Below are positions 1-11,755 of a DNA stretch of 64,000 nt, one piece after another (the stretch's first letter is position 1; the number at the start of each line of letters is the position of its first letter). This DNA is from Cymbidium sinense (Eukaryota > Streptophyta > Magnoliopsida > Asparagales > Orchidaceae). A program made the position numbers and the translations under genes. The DNA is taken from contig CM038222.1 in NCBI GenBank assembly GCA_021442155.1, positions 57,813,266 through 57,877,265 on the forward strand, given 5' to 3'. The notes under the pieces were generated by a model that was not told the origin of the DNA, made no database searches, and was given only the letters and a program-made list of their open reading frames with translations.

Positions 1-338
1 AATATTGTACTCAAGTAAATTATTATTGAACTCATATCATATGATCATTTAACTAGGAGGAACTCCATAATTTCTACTCATAATTAAAGAACAATTATAA
101 CCTACCTATAAAAAAATTATTATATTATAAAATATATATCCTGATCACAATATTTGATCTAATATATCTGAATATTAAAAACAAAAACTGTTATCATTTC
201 ACCACTTCAAATCCATGTACATCAGTGGATTAACCATAACAAAACAAATACAAGGATGTCTCCAGTACAAAGAAAGCTGTTACTACAACATAAGAACAAA
301 ATCGTAACCATGTAAAAAATATTCTCATTAAAGTAGCA

Positions 339-1112
339 TTATTCAGGTATGGGTTGATGCTGAATTTGCTTTGTTTGCTGAAGCATTGTGATCTTGATGC
401 TGCTGAGCAAATGATAAAGTGTGAGGAACCATTCAGCACGTCTCATATCCATTGCAAATGATCCGAACCTAGAAGGATCATAGAAACAAGGAATTGATTC
501 ATTCAGTTCTTCATGATTCTCAGGAATCGTAGGCGCCCCCGTCTGCTTCACCTCCTCCATTGGCACAATCTCAATCAAGAAATCAAACGCTTCGTAGTTT
601 GCGATGGCCGAAGAGATGTTGCTCTTCAGCAAGGTTCTTCGCTTATTGTGCTGAGCCTGTGACCAAGAGCGTTGGGTCAGCTCCAGGATGAACATCTCGC
701 AGGCCCTCGAAAAGAGCACGAGAGTCTCAGCGGCGATCATCTTCACATCTTCATCGGCCTTCATGATCTTCTTGATCCTAGCTAGGGGGAGGTTGCGGTT
801 CTTAAAGTTTGTGGAGGCTTTAATCTCTTGCAATTGATTCGCCCAAATGATCTGAAACTGTCTATCCTGCTGTATCAGCTGTTGCTGATGCTGAACTTGC
901 TGAGCGATTTGATATGGAGGTAAATGGCAAGAAAAATTAGTGGTTAGCTCGTTTGCCCACAATGGTGAATCGGTGCCCATTAACTGGTTTGATATGTGTG
1001 GGCTGGGAATAAGTGGAAGATTGAATGCATCCATGGCGGGCTGTTGTGACTGGTCCGCTTCATCTTCGATACAATCCTGGAAGGTCATATTGAATAATGT
1101 TTGCCTGAGCAT
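339..1112 (-). CDS. NF-YC-type subunit of the CCAAT-binding factor NF-Y (divergent)
   Basis: Uninterrupted 257-residue frame. Residues about 90-186 match the plant NF-YC histone fold: WANQLQEI, then LPLARIKKIMKADEDVKMI, FSRACEMFILELTQRSW, KRRTL and FDFLIEIVP. In this family the fold dimerises with NF-YB and recruits NF-YA to CCAAT boxes in the nucleus. The region before it is Gln-rich (QQVQHQQQLIQQ), which is usual for NF-YC. Differences from the canonical core include ETLVLFSR where AEAPVLFAK is usual, and SNISSAIANYEAFDFLIEI where NDIAAAITRTDIFDFLVDI is usual, so this is a divergent member. The length is normal and no internal stop is seen. The first ATG of the frame is taken as the start; a second Met at residue 9 is possible. 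Family assignment is firm; the exact subfamily and partners are inference. Confidence 0.93.
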   Translation of the reverse strand: MLRQTLFNMTFQDCIEDEADQSQQPAMDAFNLPLIPSPHISNQLMGTDSPLWANELTTNFSCHLPPYQIAQQVQHQQQLIQQDRQFQIIWANQLQEIKASTNFKNRNLPLARIKKIMKADEDVKMIAAETLVLFSRACEMFILELTQRSWSQAQHNKRRTLLKSNISSAIANYEAFDFLIEIVPMEEVKQTGAPTIPENHEELNESIPCFYDPSRFGSFAMDMRRAEWFLTLYHLLSSIKITMLQQTKQIQHQPIPE

Positions 1113-2170
1113 TTGTTCAAATCTTCATTATCATGTTGGAAATATGCTTTTTATGTTTGTTTGGTACAGGCAAGGATAGGAGATCATAGTTAAGCACTCT
1201 AATGTAGTTCCTTACACATTGAAACATATATTTCGCCTTTATAGCTATTTACATACCACAATTTTACTTACAGATTCTCCTGTTATAAAACAAACTAAAC
1301 AAGATTTCAACAGGAAGGGTACTTATAAGTTATAATATCTCCAGCCAAAAAAAAAATAAAATAGATATTTGTTCTTTGTTTTCACTCAACGGATATTCTG
1401 ATTATAAACAGCATTTCTTTATAAATTATATTTATATGTATAAATCAACATTACAAATTTTTAATTTTAAAATATATTTAATATCCAGGCTTATAATAAA
1501 TATAAAACTTCTTTTTTTATAAGATCTGATTTTCACAATCATGATAATTATGGCTCTTTGTATCAACAACAACAGATAATACTGCATGCAAGTTGATATT
1601 TCAGTTGCTGTTCGTTACACATTAAAAAAAACATTTTTCATAGATAACGCAGATCGAAAAACACCATTTTTCAGGAAGAAACAAAGCAACAATCATAAAG
1701 CACTTAAAATTTGAGTCTTTATATACCTAAACACAAACCTGGGAGACAAAAAAAAAAGCAAAAGGGACAATTAATAAGATAAAACTAAATTAGACAATCA
1801 ATGCTAAACATGACAGAACTGAAAATTGAAAGATACAGATGAACGAGGAAGGACGAGGACAAGCATCATTTTCATGGAGGAAAAATTGCAAATATCATAA
1901 TTCATTTCAAAATGCGCTATTTCTACAAGGATGAACAGATCATTCTAAATCAGATTCTTTAAAAGTAAATTAGGCAATGACGAAAGATGATGACGCAAAC
2001 CCTAAACGATGCAATCGACGCGAATGTTGATCAAATTTTAAAACAGACAAACTAAGGAGATACGAAGAAGAAAGAGATGAGGGAACAAATCATTGCGTGA
2101 ATCTGTTTGACCATCTCCATGATGCAAAAGCTTCTCTTTCATCGTCCTCGCTCACTCACTCACCAGCTAT
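1113..2170 (-). promoter_or_regulatory. Probable upstream region or 5'UTR (possible intron) of the NF-YC gene
   Basis: No convincing coding frame is visible. On the minus strand, about 2170-1900 is CT-rich and contains TTTAGGGTTTGCG, a style common in plant 5' leaders. The rest (about 1900-1113) is AT-rich, as plant introns are. Plant NF-YC genes often have an intron in the 5'UTR, so a leader exon near 2.0-2.1 kb joined to the coding exon is plausible. Splice sites were not fixed; transcript reads would decide. Confidence 0.3.
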
Positions 2171-2471
2171 TAGGGGTGTAAACGAGTCGAGCTTGAGCGA
2201 ACAGAACTCTTGTTCATGTTTGGCTCTTTTGAAATTTGTTGTTGATTCTACCGCTTATATATCGATTTTAATGTTCGTGTTCATTGCTTAGTTAACGAGC
2301 TAAACGCAACACAATGTCCGTAACAATGAAGTTTTTTTAACCTTTATATGAGGAATGATTAACCCTGACACCCAGATAACAGCCGCTTTAACCATTAAAG
2401 TAATAATAATAATAATAATAATAGTAATAAATAATAGTAATAAAATAATAATAATAATAATAATAGTAATA

Positions 2472-2502
<31 letters not shown>

Positions 2503-2699
2503 TAATATAATATAATATAATATAATTTTATTTAAGTAAATCAAATGTAATACGATCGAACAATGATTATTCATGTTTGGCCGGATATATCGATTGAAAT
2601 GTTTATTCGCTGTTTAGTTAAAGAATGGCAACAAAATATATAACGAAAAACATAAATTGTTCATGAATAATGAACTTTTTTGACAGCCCTATGCCCCTA
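2171..2699. mobile_element. Non-autonomous hAT-type element (MITE), 529 bp, with 8-bp target duplication
   Basis: The element starts TAGGGGTGTAAACG and ends TATGCCCCTA, giving short inverted ends (TAGGGG/CCCCTA). It is flanked on both sides by the identical 8-mer CCAGCTAT (2163-2170 and 2700-2707). An 8-bp duplication with TAGGG-like ends points to the hAT superfamily. No transposase is encoded. The interior holds an expanded AAT microsatellite. A second element with the same start sits at 51939-52409. It inserted immediately upstream of the presumed NF-YC leader. Confidence 0.82.
2399..2525. repeat. (AAT)n/(TAATA)n microsatellite inside the hAT-type element
   Basis: An imperfect AAT/TAA trinucleotide run with a few G interruptions grades into a pentanucleotide TATAA run at its right end. 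It lies wholly within the element at 2171-2699. Confidence 0.95.
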
Positions 2700-2707
2700 C
2701 CAGCTAT

Positions 2708-3678
2708 ATTCAATTCAGGCTCTATTTATAGAGGCCTCAATTGCGGAAATAAAGGTTGGACAGACGGATTTCAACTATTATCGTCCATTGAAAGGAATGG
2801 ACGGTGATTGTTGTTGCCACGTTTGTGTATTAGAAAAGAGTATATAATTGACCGCGTGTGCTCAGATTAGGATATATTATTTTAGTAAATAAGCAAAATT
2901 TCAAATAAATTCGGTGTATGAACAAATTTAAACAATAATTAACAAAAGGAGTAAAAATAGGAGATAATTTTGGTACAAATAAAATATTTAAAAAAATTAA
3001 ATGTATTCTTTTCATCCTATGTGGCAGCTACTTAGAATAAAAATGCTCACTCATAAATCATTTTGTTTACATTAGGTTGAATAAAATTTCTAAAAAATCT
3101 TTTTCATCTTTATATGGAAAGCCACATAAGATGCATAAAAATTTTATAGGATGATTTGAATATTTTAAGATTATATTATATAAAATATATAAGATTAATT
3201 AAAAATTATATCATATCTAGTTTAAAATAAATATAATAATTTTAAATTTTATGTAATGTGAAATGATTTTTATAAAAGCTTAAGTTGTCGTTCAAGCTAT
3301 AAGCAATTAAATTTATTTTGTGATATATGAAATATAAATACAAATTTTAATATATATTAACTATATTTACTTTTTTTTTAAAAGTTTAATAAATATAATT
3401 GAAGAATTTTTTTGGACCCTCTAAATTATGAGAAATTTTTGCATGCAGGACGTAACTCTACATCCAAACTCTAATAGCATTGCATTATTTCATCATGTAC
3501 ACAATTTTTATACATAATAGTCACTATATGTACACAATCTAGATTATGTATAAATGTATATGATGCAATATTATTGAACTTCGGACATAGAGCTACGTTT
3601 GGACTTTGCATATAATAACTTCACCTAAATTATGCTTTGATTCTAACCACAAAAATTTTAGATTAAATATATTCAATT

Positions 3679-3764
<86 letters not shown>

Positions 3765-4918
3765 CATACATAGAGAGATATGATTACATTCACTTAATGT
3801 TGAAAAAACACATTTGATAAAACTAAAAATGTTATTACTATAATAATCCAAAAAAAATATATATTATATAAAAATCTAAATTTATTATAATATTTTTTAT
3901 TTAATATGAAATTATTTTTGAGCTACAATACAAATATTTATAACGCATGATTTAATTTAGAAAGATAATGTTTATAAATAAAACTATATAATGTATAATT
4001 TAAAGTAAATAACTTTTAATGTATAAATATTAATTAACTAAACTTGTTTCAATTATATGTAAATCATTAGAGTAAAAATAACACTTCTTATGGCTAACTC
4101 TTAGAAAAAAAAAGAACGAACACACACAAAGAGAGAGAGAAATAAAGAAATAATATTTTGAATATATAATTTATTTATTTATTTATTTATTTTACATTTT
4201 ATTTATCTTCATAGAACTAACTTTGTAATTTTATGCTATGCTGCCTTTAATTTGATAATTTGTATGATTTTTATTTATTTAATGAAAAAAGCTTTGATTA
4301 ATAGAATCTTATCTTTTACTAATTCTATTATATCATGCGTCAAAAATAATTCATAGAAGAATACTATTCTTTTAGGCTGATTGAATCATCTAAAAAATAC
4401 ATAATAATAGCTCAAAGCTTTTTAATGAGAGTTTAAGCTTTTAAATAAAAAATTTTGGGTTCACAATTTACGTATATGTGTTATATGTATGTAGATACTA
4501 TTAAATAGACTCGAATGTCTCAAATAAATGAAAATAACAATTGAGTAGACATCCACTGACCCAATTAATTATTCTATTATTCATTTATTCCAAATGAAAC
4601 CCTAACAAAAGAAGTTTTGCGGTTTTGACCTTGTGAGCCGAAGGGGTAAAAAGCTGTAAAAAAATTTGATTCCTAACTACGATTATAAAAAATTTAGAGT
4701 GCAATTACTTGATCAAAATTTTCACTGAAGGAATTTACAAAACCTACTAGAAGACTAGGCGGCTCACTCAAAAGAAAGTTAACTTGAAAACAAGAAGAAG
4801 GTATTGTAATGGTGGGGAAATTTGGGTGGATACCTTCCAAAAAAAAAACAAGAAGAAAAAAAAAATGCACGTGATTTAATCTTACAAGGTGAAAAAACGA
4901 ATCATTGTCACGCATAAC
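2708..4918. other. AT-rich intergenic region without recognisable genes
   Basis: No reading frame with protein-like composition was seen. It contains a long (TA)n tract (3681-3763), several homopolymer runs and an ATTT run near 4170-4200. The tyrosine-isoleucine reading frames across the TA tract are trivial products of the repeat. Confidence 0.8.
3681..3763. repeat. (TA)n microsatellite
   Basis: About 41 uninterrupted AT/TA units. Confidence 0.98.
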
Positions 4919-6240
4919 TCATTGTTTACCACCGCCGAAGTTAGCACCTCCGCCTGCTCCAGCACCGAAACTGGCTCCAACTCCAACACCGACTCCGACT
5001 CCAATTCCACCTCCACCGCCATCACCTATTCCTCCGCCATGTCCCAAGCCTCCACCGGCACCTCCTCCTCTACCAATGCCACCACCCCATCTCCCGCTGT
5101 TGCAGCCCACGCTAAGTCCACACTGCTACCACACTGCCGTTTGCCAATGTTACTGCTAACCTGCCAGACACTGCCACTAACACTCTTCCTGCACATCTAC
5201 TGGACCGCTGCTAATATTATCCTGAACACTGCTAAGTTTATCACTACTATCCTGTTTAGACTAGCTCTACTAACACTCCTTCCTCTGTATTACGCCATTT
5301 AGACTACTGCTCTACCATACTCTCACTGAACTAACACTCTTCCTCTGGAACTACTCACTAAAACACTGCTCTCTAAGATCTTCCTTCCGTAATTGCTGCA
5401 AAGTCACTATTGCTAGTTTCACTCAAACCACTAATTTCCAGTTTTACTGTTGTGCCCACTGTGCCATTTAAACCACCTTCCTTCCTCGCCACTTAAATCC
5501 GTCCGCTCTGAATCCTCTTCCAAGACTACGCACCACTACTCTCTGATCACTGCTATCCCCTTTCAGGCTACATCCAGCATCACTAAATCTCCATAGATGC
5601 ATTGTCTGCGTTGCTGTTGTTCCAGCTCTACTCAATTTATTCTACCTCAACTACCACTCCAATACTAATTCTCCACTATATACTAGCTGTTGCAGTTCAG
5701 CTGCTGCTGCTGCAACTCTCCGCACATACGCCTGTTTATACTCACGCTCTTCCACTATGATCATGTCATGTTGCACTCTCCAGCTCCCTTTTAGTCACTC
5801 TCCACTACTCACACCACTCTAACACTAAATCTCTTCCATTATTACGCTACCAAGTCTCGCTGCTACTCTCCAACCCTTCACTAATTACCCTCCAACACTA
5901 CCTACATCTCTCCAACACCAAATCCTCCACCATGACCACCACCAAGGCCAGCACCTCCAACACCTCCTCCCCCACCAAAGCCACCACCACCACCATATCC
6001 GCCGCCACCTCCAACTCCTCTACCTGAGCCACCACCTAAGCCTCCACCACCTCCGACGATACCTCCAAATCCTCCACCGAGACCTCCTGGACAACTGCGG
6101 AAATGAAAACGGCAGGGGGGACCATGACCGAATGGTTCATGCCCAAACCTGTCAAAGTTGGCGAAGGCTAGAAAGCTCAACTGTGATGCAACATGTAGAA
6201 GAAGAAAGAAAATAAAACCCTTTTCACTAGAAGAAGTCAT
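4919..6240 (-). pseudogene. Glycine-rich secreted (cell-wall type) protein locus, eroded or mis-assembled in the middle
   Basis: Start at 6240 (MTSSSEKGF...) is chosen because a minus-strand TATA (6286-6293) lies about 45 bp upstream; an earlier in-frame ATG at 6276 would leave no leader. The N-terminus has a hydrophobic signal segment (FIFFLLLHVASQLSFLAFA), then a spacer with two Cys, then GGX repeats (GGGGFGGGGGVGGAGLGGGHGG). The frame stops at 5902. About 800 bp further along the same strand (5110-4919) a second pure glycine-rich stretch ends in GGANFGGGKQ and a stop. The 790 bp between have similar base skew but no open glycine frame. Either this is one long gene with a damaged repetitive middle, or two remnants. 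Such proteins are usually structural wall proteins; that role is inference. Confidence 0.6.
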
Positions 6241-6285
6241 GGCTGGCGACCACTGAGCTGCTTCATAGAATAACACGTACTCCTT

Positions 6286-6293
6286 TTATAAAT
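6286..6293 (-). promoter_or_regulatory. TATA box for the minus-strand glycine-rich gene
   Basis: On the minus strand this reads TTTATAAA within CATTTATAAAAGGAG, about 45 bp before the ATG at 6240. That spacing is normal for a plant core promoter with a short leader. Confidence 0.55.
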
Positions 6294-6418
6294 GGGTGGG
6301 TAAATAAATCGTCCATTTAATCTAAGGTGTTAAATTCTGCAACCGATTGAGAGAGAGAAAAAAGAGGTATTAATGGTGAATGGCAGAGTCGCGTTCGAGT
6401 AGCCGAAGAGGACTCATC

Positions 6419-6606
6419 GTCTATTAGCTTAATTGATGGGTGAGTTTTAAACCTTCGCAGAGAATCCTTCCGGTGGGGGCATATCTAAGGTGAGAAAGTA
6501 AGTGCAGATACATGTGGGTGATGAATGCTACAGCTAAAGATTAATACAATGATATCCCCACCTATAAGATACGTGAGATATTGAGTGGATACTCATTGCT
6601 AAAAAA
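6419..6606 (+). mobile_element. Degenerate copy of the tRNA-derived SINE seen at 26604
   Basis: GTCTATTAGCTTAATTGATGGG matches the A-box end of the 26.6-kb element. Downstream the same order of blocks follows: TCTAAGGTGAG, GTGATGAATG, AATGATATCC and GTGGATACTCATT. The internal B-box is poorly kept (AGAATCCTTCC), so this is an older copy. Confidence 0.6.
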
Positions 6607-7966
6607 GTAGCTGAAGAGAAGGCGAGGAATTGAATGTTCAAAGAGATTCAATTGCAGATTAGTGCAATACTCCTCCATAACAGTCAGCTCCATATCTTCA
6701 TCTATTTATCCAATTTCAAAGGATTTAGATTCACAAGCCTCACCTTTGTAGAAAAGGCTCCGTAAGAGTGAATATATTTTGGTTTAGCAGAATTAGAACT
6801 AAAACAAATGCATCTTACTATCTTAGATAAAACAGAAACTATTTTTGAAACATAAATCCAGCACTATTACTGGTTCGCTCACAAATATCACTCCACAGTG
6901 CATTTGTAAAATCTTATTATGTATCAGTGTTCAGATCCAATATCGGCGTCAACTCCGGTGAATTTTTCAGCGAGAACTCCGATGATAACTTCTTCCATCC
7001 GAAATTAAACCGACCCTTTGATTAATTTCTTTTTCTCCTCTCGCCATTGCAGCCTCCGGCACCCTTTATTCTCTCTCAATGTGCAGCCTTCCCTCTTCGC
7101 TCAACTCATCTCCCCCATAGACCTAAAGGTAAAGCCATTCATGTTCGCCATCTGTAGTTTTTTTTTTTTTTAAAAAGATTGCTACATCTATATTTTCTCT
7201 ATTATTAAATTCAAATTTTGGTATTATATCTATAATATTTTTTTAGATCCATAGCTTTTAGCTATGTCTTAATTTTTTTATTAGATATTATTATGTTTAG
7301 TAAGATTCAGATCAATAATAAGATAATTTAATTTATTGTACACATAATAATTTAATATCATATGTAAAAACGTGAATCTCATAATCGTAATCTCTGTAAA
7401 CACATATATTATGATTAATAAGCACATAAAAATCATTTTAATATATGCACATAATTAAATTAATTAGTCATACATATGTTTTAAATTAAAATTACTTGAA
7501 TGTTAACATATGATTTATTTGTTTAGTTATATGTATTTTCCTAATTAAAATATTTCTATACATGTGTGAAATTAATTCAATTAGTTATATTTATATTTCA
7601 AGAATTATAATTATTGCTTTTTTTAGTAAAAAATAATTATTTTCATGTAGCGAAATTCTCCCTACTTCTCATCTTAATCACATGAATGACAGAAAAATAT
7701 ATGATCTTGATTTGACAGATCGCTCATTCACATGGGCGGAGCCATGCATTGTCTAGATTGGCCAATTTTGTTATTTTGCCCATTTTTAAAAAAATAATTC
7801 TCATAATCTCACCTTAGAATTTTCTATATAAGCAAATAATATAGCTTACCTAACTTTAAATAATTTTTTTTAATTTACTTTAATCTCATGTAACCAATAT
7901 TTTAAACTCAATAAATCAGAGAATTACACACAACTACAAAAAAATTGATACTTCATTTCATATATT
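6607..7966. other. Intergenic region without recognisable genes
   Basis: Mixed sequence to about 7140, including a CT-rich stretch near 7020-7130, then strongly AT-rich DNA. A block at 7730-7790 (GGGCGGAGCCATG) resembles wording common in degraded plant DNA transposons, but no ends or duplication could be found. Confidence 0.6.
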
Positions 7967-8370
7967 TAGCCTTTCTATTTAATATGAAACTAAAAGAGGA
8001 AAGCAAAGTAAAGTAAACTAAAATAAATGTAGCAGTTTTAAATTTTTTGTGTTTTGCATGATGCAAAGTAAAATTTTAAAGTGATGTAATACATTTAAAA
8101 TTTATCACAAGGTTAAATTTTGGTGTATTTAAAATTCGCTCAAATTTAGGAGAATTTCAAATATCAATGTAAGTGTTACATTACAACCACAACTAAAAAT
8201 CTTCAAAATACTTTACATTACATCTATTTAACCAAATAGAAAAAAAATAAACTCATAAATTTATAAAATTTTCAACCAAATAATCTAAAATAATTTAAAT
8301 ACATTGCATTCCGTTTATATTGTATTTTTTTTATACTGCATTTATTTTTCAGGCAACCAAACAGTCCCTA
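7967..8370 (-). mobile_element. MITE-like element, inverted relative to the copy at 25721
   Basis: Read on the minus strand it begins AGGGACTGTTTGGTTGCC. It then follows, block by block, the start of the element at 25721 (AGGGGCTATTTGGTT...; TTGAATTATTTTAGGATT; TGAAAATTCTATAAAT). The distal end retains CTTTGCATCATGCAAAACA and AAATAAATGTAG-like blocks also found near the far end of the other copy. No coding capacity. Ends are approximate. Confidence 0.6.
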
Positions 8371-8448
8371 AATGAAAAATTTTGTTGCTCTATTAAAATT
8401 AATTATGTAGGGATGAGATCCGAGTCCATTATTAAATTTTAAAGAATC

Positions 8449-9060
<612 letters not shown>

Positions 9061-9480
9061 ATTTATCTATTATCCTTTGAAGATCTGCATAAACTTATGC
9101 GAGATTTCAAATATATTCATATAGGGATGATACAGATTGCATTTAAACCTTTAACTCTTAAAGGACTAAACGCATCTATTTTAGCTAGCCTAAGAGATGG
9201 CAGATGCCTCCACTAGGCTCAATCCATAATGAGTGTTGTTGAAACCATCTACATGGCGGTTCAACACCAACTGAGTTTATCTCTTTCTAATATAAATCTT
9301 TTAAAGCTTTAAAATTACATTTACTGACTTTATGGTTATGATTTCCTCCTGTTCAGAATTATTGCTTAATTTTCAGAATTCATTTTCGAGTTTTAAATAC
9401 TTTAAATCCTAGAGTTCAAAAAGCTGTTCAACCCAAAGAACGACTCAGAAAACTAATCTGCATCTCATATTCTAATGAGT
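9061..9480 (+). pseudogene. Movement-protein C-terminal remnant, viral unit 1
   Basis: A broken frame beginning near 9088 contains GMIQIAFKPLTLKGLNASIL followed by ASLRDGRC, a layout characteristic of caulimovirid movement proteins (30K superfamily), which open plasmodesmata to virus. LSLSLSNINLL follows in the downstream part. Several stops and indels interrupt it. This is the most 5' viral sequence in the array; its left edge is the exact junction with the host repeat. Confidence 0.7.
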
Positions 9481-9491
9481 GATTAAATGGA

Positions 9492-10208
9492 ATGAGGTGG
9501 AAATCATGGACCATACCATCTCGCCACACACCAAGATCATCCATTAATCAAGACATCAATCAAATTATCCAAACTGCGGAAGGCGACGTTGAAGTCAGAT
9601 TCAACCCTTGTCGATCTATCACTTTTCCAAGGGTTTCTATCCCCTCTGAAACTTCAGGAAAGTCCAGATCGGATGGTTCCGAAACTCCTGAACCATCGAT
9701 TGAGGCACTTCGCCTAAACAAAAATCATATTTATCATCCAGTGAGAGAAAATCAATCTCCCACTCCATCTAAAATGAATTTTAGTCTTAATGGGCTACAA
9801 AATAGGTTCTAAGACTAGAGATATTGTTCTGAAGGAATACTTCCAACCTAAGTATGATAACTTTCGGTATAGAAGTTTTACTTCAGAAAACCAACGTCTC
9901 GAAATAGATGATTTATATTTTGAAAAATTGAGAGAAAGAAATAGCCAAGTCAAAGCAACTATTTCTTTCGTAGCATGTGATTTTGCAATCAATCCGCTCA
10001 AGTTGCTGTTTTGACAACCAAAAAATGGCAAAATGAGCAAGGAAAAATTATTGAAGCATCTTATCCTCCATCAAAAATGGTGGATGATAAAACTTTAGAA
10101 TTAGCCTTTAAAAAATTAGTTGATCCACAAATTCTAAAGGAATTTATTACTATAATTAAACCACTTAATTATAGTAGTATACTTCAAATTATTCGAACAT
10201 CTTTTTAG
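9492..10208 (+). pseudogene. Polyprotein segment between movement and capsid domains, unit 1
   Basis: Two overlapping frames (9492-9812 and 9790-10014), then 10011-10208, show continuous viral-type protein with frame changes near 9800 and 10010. It includes YFEKLRERNSQ and KKWQNEQGKIIEASYP, shared with unit 2 at 15466-15625. Function of this linker is unknown. The 106-residue opening part is found only in unit 1. Confidence 0.6.
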
Positions 10209-10329
10209 CTTAGAATCTAAATCACCGCTTAAACAAAAGGGTCCCAAACTAAGAGCTTCAAAAAAAGCCCTACCGCCAAATTCTATTATTAGACCTTTAT
10301 TCAACCACCTCCTAAACTTCCTCTTAAGT

Positions 10330-11742
10330 TTGGACCTTCTTAAGACAGAATTTGATTCTAAATTTAAAGACAAGTATGTAGAGCTCGAAGATATCAGGAA
10401 TGGGATGAAGATTCTATTGAATCATCAACCGAATCTGATCAAGATAATATTGAAAAAATTCAAACTCTTTTTCAAAATTTACAGGATTCTCATCCTTCTT
10501 TTGATGTCCAGAAGATTTCTTATCCTAAGAAAACTATGGATAAACACTACTATAAAAAACCATCACCTCCAGATTTATTATTTGAGGAGGATACCAATTT
10601 CGTTGGAAATTCTTATGATGGAAATTCCCTTTATGAATGGAATATTGATGGTATGATAGAGCATCAGGTCATTCATACTCTTCATAGAATGCTCATGTAT
10701 GCTACTTCTGTTCATTCTAGGTTTCAAGTTTTAGCTAAACCTCATATTATCACTAGAGCCATAATTTCGTGATTTTTTGGCGAAAGGATGGTGGGATAAT
10801 TTTCTTACTATTCAACAAAGAGAAGATCTCCTTAGTGAAATCGACTTAAGCACTAAACATCTTCCTAAAGAATAAAAAGCCAAATGAAAATCGTCACACT
10901 CTTATTCAAATGATTGTAGATCATTTTACTGGATCTGTTGGAGATCAAGGAGAAAAAATTAGATCCTTACTCCAAAAATTAAGGTGTCCATCCTTAACCC
11001 ATTTTCGTTGGTATAAAGATATATTCCTAGCTCGTGTCATGACACTTTATGATGCGAATAGCCTTCATTGGAAGCAAAAATTCATTGAAGGTCTTCCTAA
11101 CCTTTTTTTAAAAAGGTTAAGGCTTCTCTTCACAATTATAATGGAGTCATTCCATATGAAACACTCACATATGGAAATCTAATTAATGATGTAAAAATAG
11201 GATTAATATTTGTTCGATCTTAAATTAAAAGATCGATGAAAAGAGAACGTCTACTTGGCAAGCGACTTGGAGAATTGAATAAGCTGTGATCCTCAGGTAC
11301 GTCCTTTCTCTTCAAAGCCTAAGGGGAAACCCAAAAAGATTGGTTTTCCTAAGCATAAAAAATCACGTCATAAAAAATATGAAAAATTCACACATAGTCC
11401 AAGCACTCTCGTCTCTCTGGTTCCAAAACCAAAGAGGCTAGAGAAATAAAATGCTATAAATGCGGCCGTACAGGTCATTACGCTAACAGATGCAGTGTCA
11501 AGAAGAAGTTGGATGAACTTCAAATTGATGAAGGGTTAAGACAAATCCTTATGAAGATTATGATTACATCTTCTGCATCTGAAAAGGAATCTGAAAAAGA
11601 AGACTATATTTCTTCATCCTCATCTTCATCAGATTCTGATAAATCTAATTATTACAAATCCTGCCAACAGGTAGATTATTATAAAAATATTATTAATATG
11701 TCGCCTTTTACTCTCACTCGAGCAAAAGGACCAACTAATTAA
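10330..11742 (+). pseudogene. Capsid (Gag-like) domain with zinc knuckle, unit 1
   Basis: The frame-broken capsid region includes GWWDNF-type and LRCPSLTHFRWYKDIFLARV segments. It ends in a basic stretch and CYKCGRTGHYANRC at 11452-11493, the CX2CX4HX4C nucleic-acid-binding knuckle of pararetroviral coat proteins. An acidic, serine-rich tail follows (SSSSSSSDSDKS). At least five frame changes are seen relative to units 2 and 3. Confidence 0.8.
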
Positions 11743-11755
11743 ACTTTAGCACAAG

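Noticed and set aside
3593..3851. Open frames encoding long Tyr-Ile repeats
   Set aside because: Products of the (TA)n microsatellite; the same appears at 44945-45219.
4889..5302. Plus-strand Ser/Thr- and Pro-rich frames
   Set aside because: Antisense shadows of the minus-strand glycine-rich gene.
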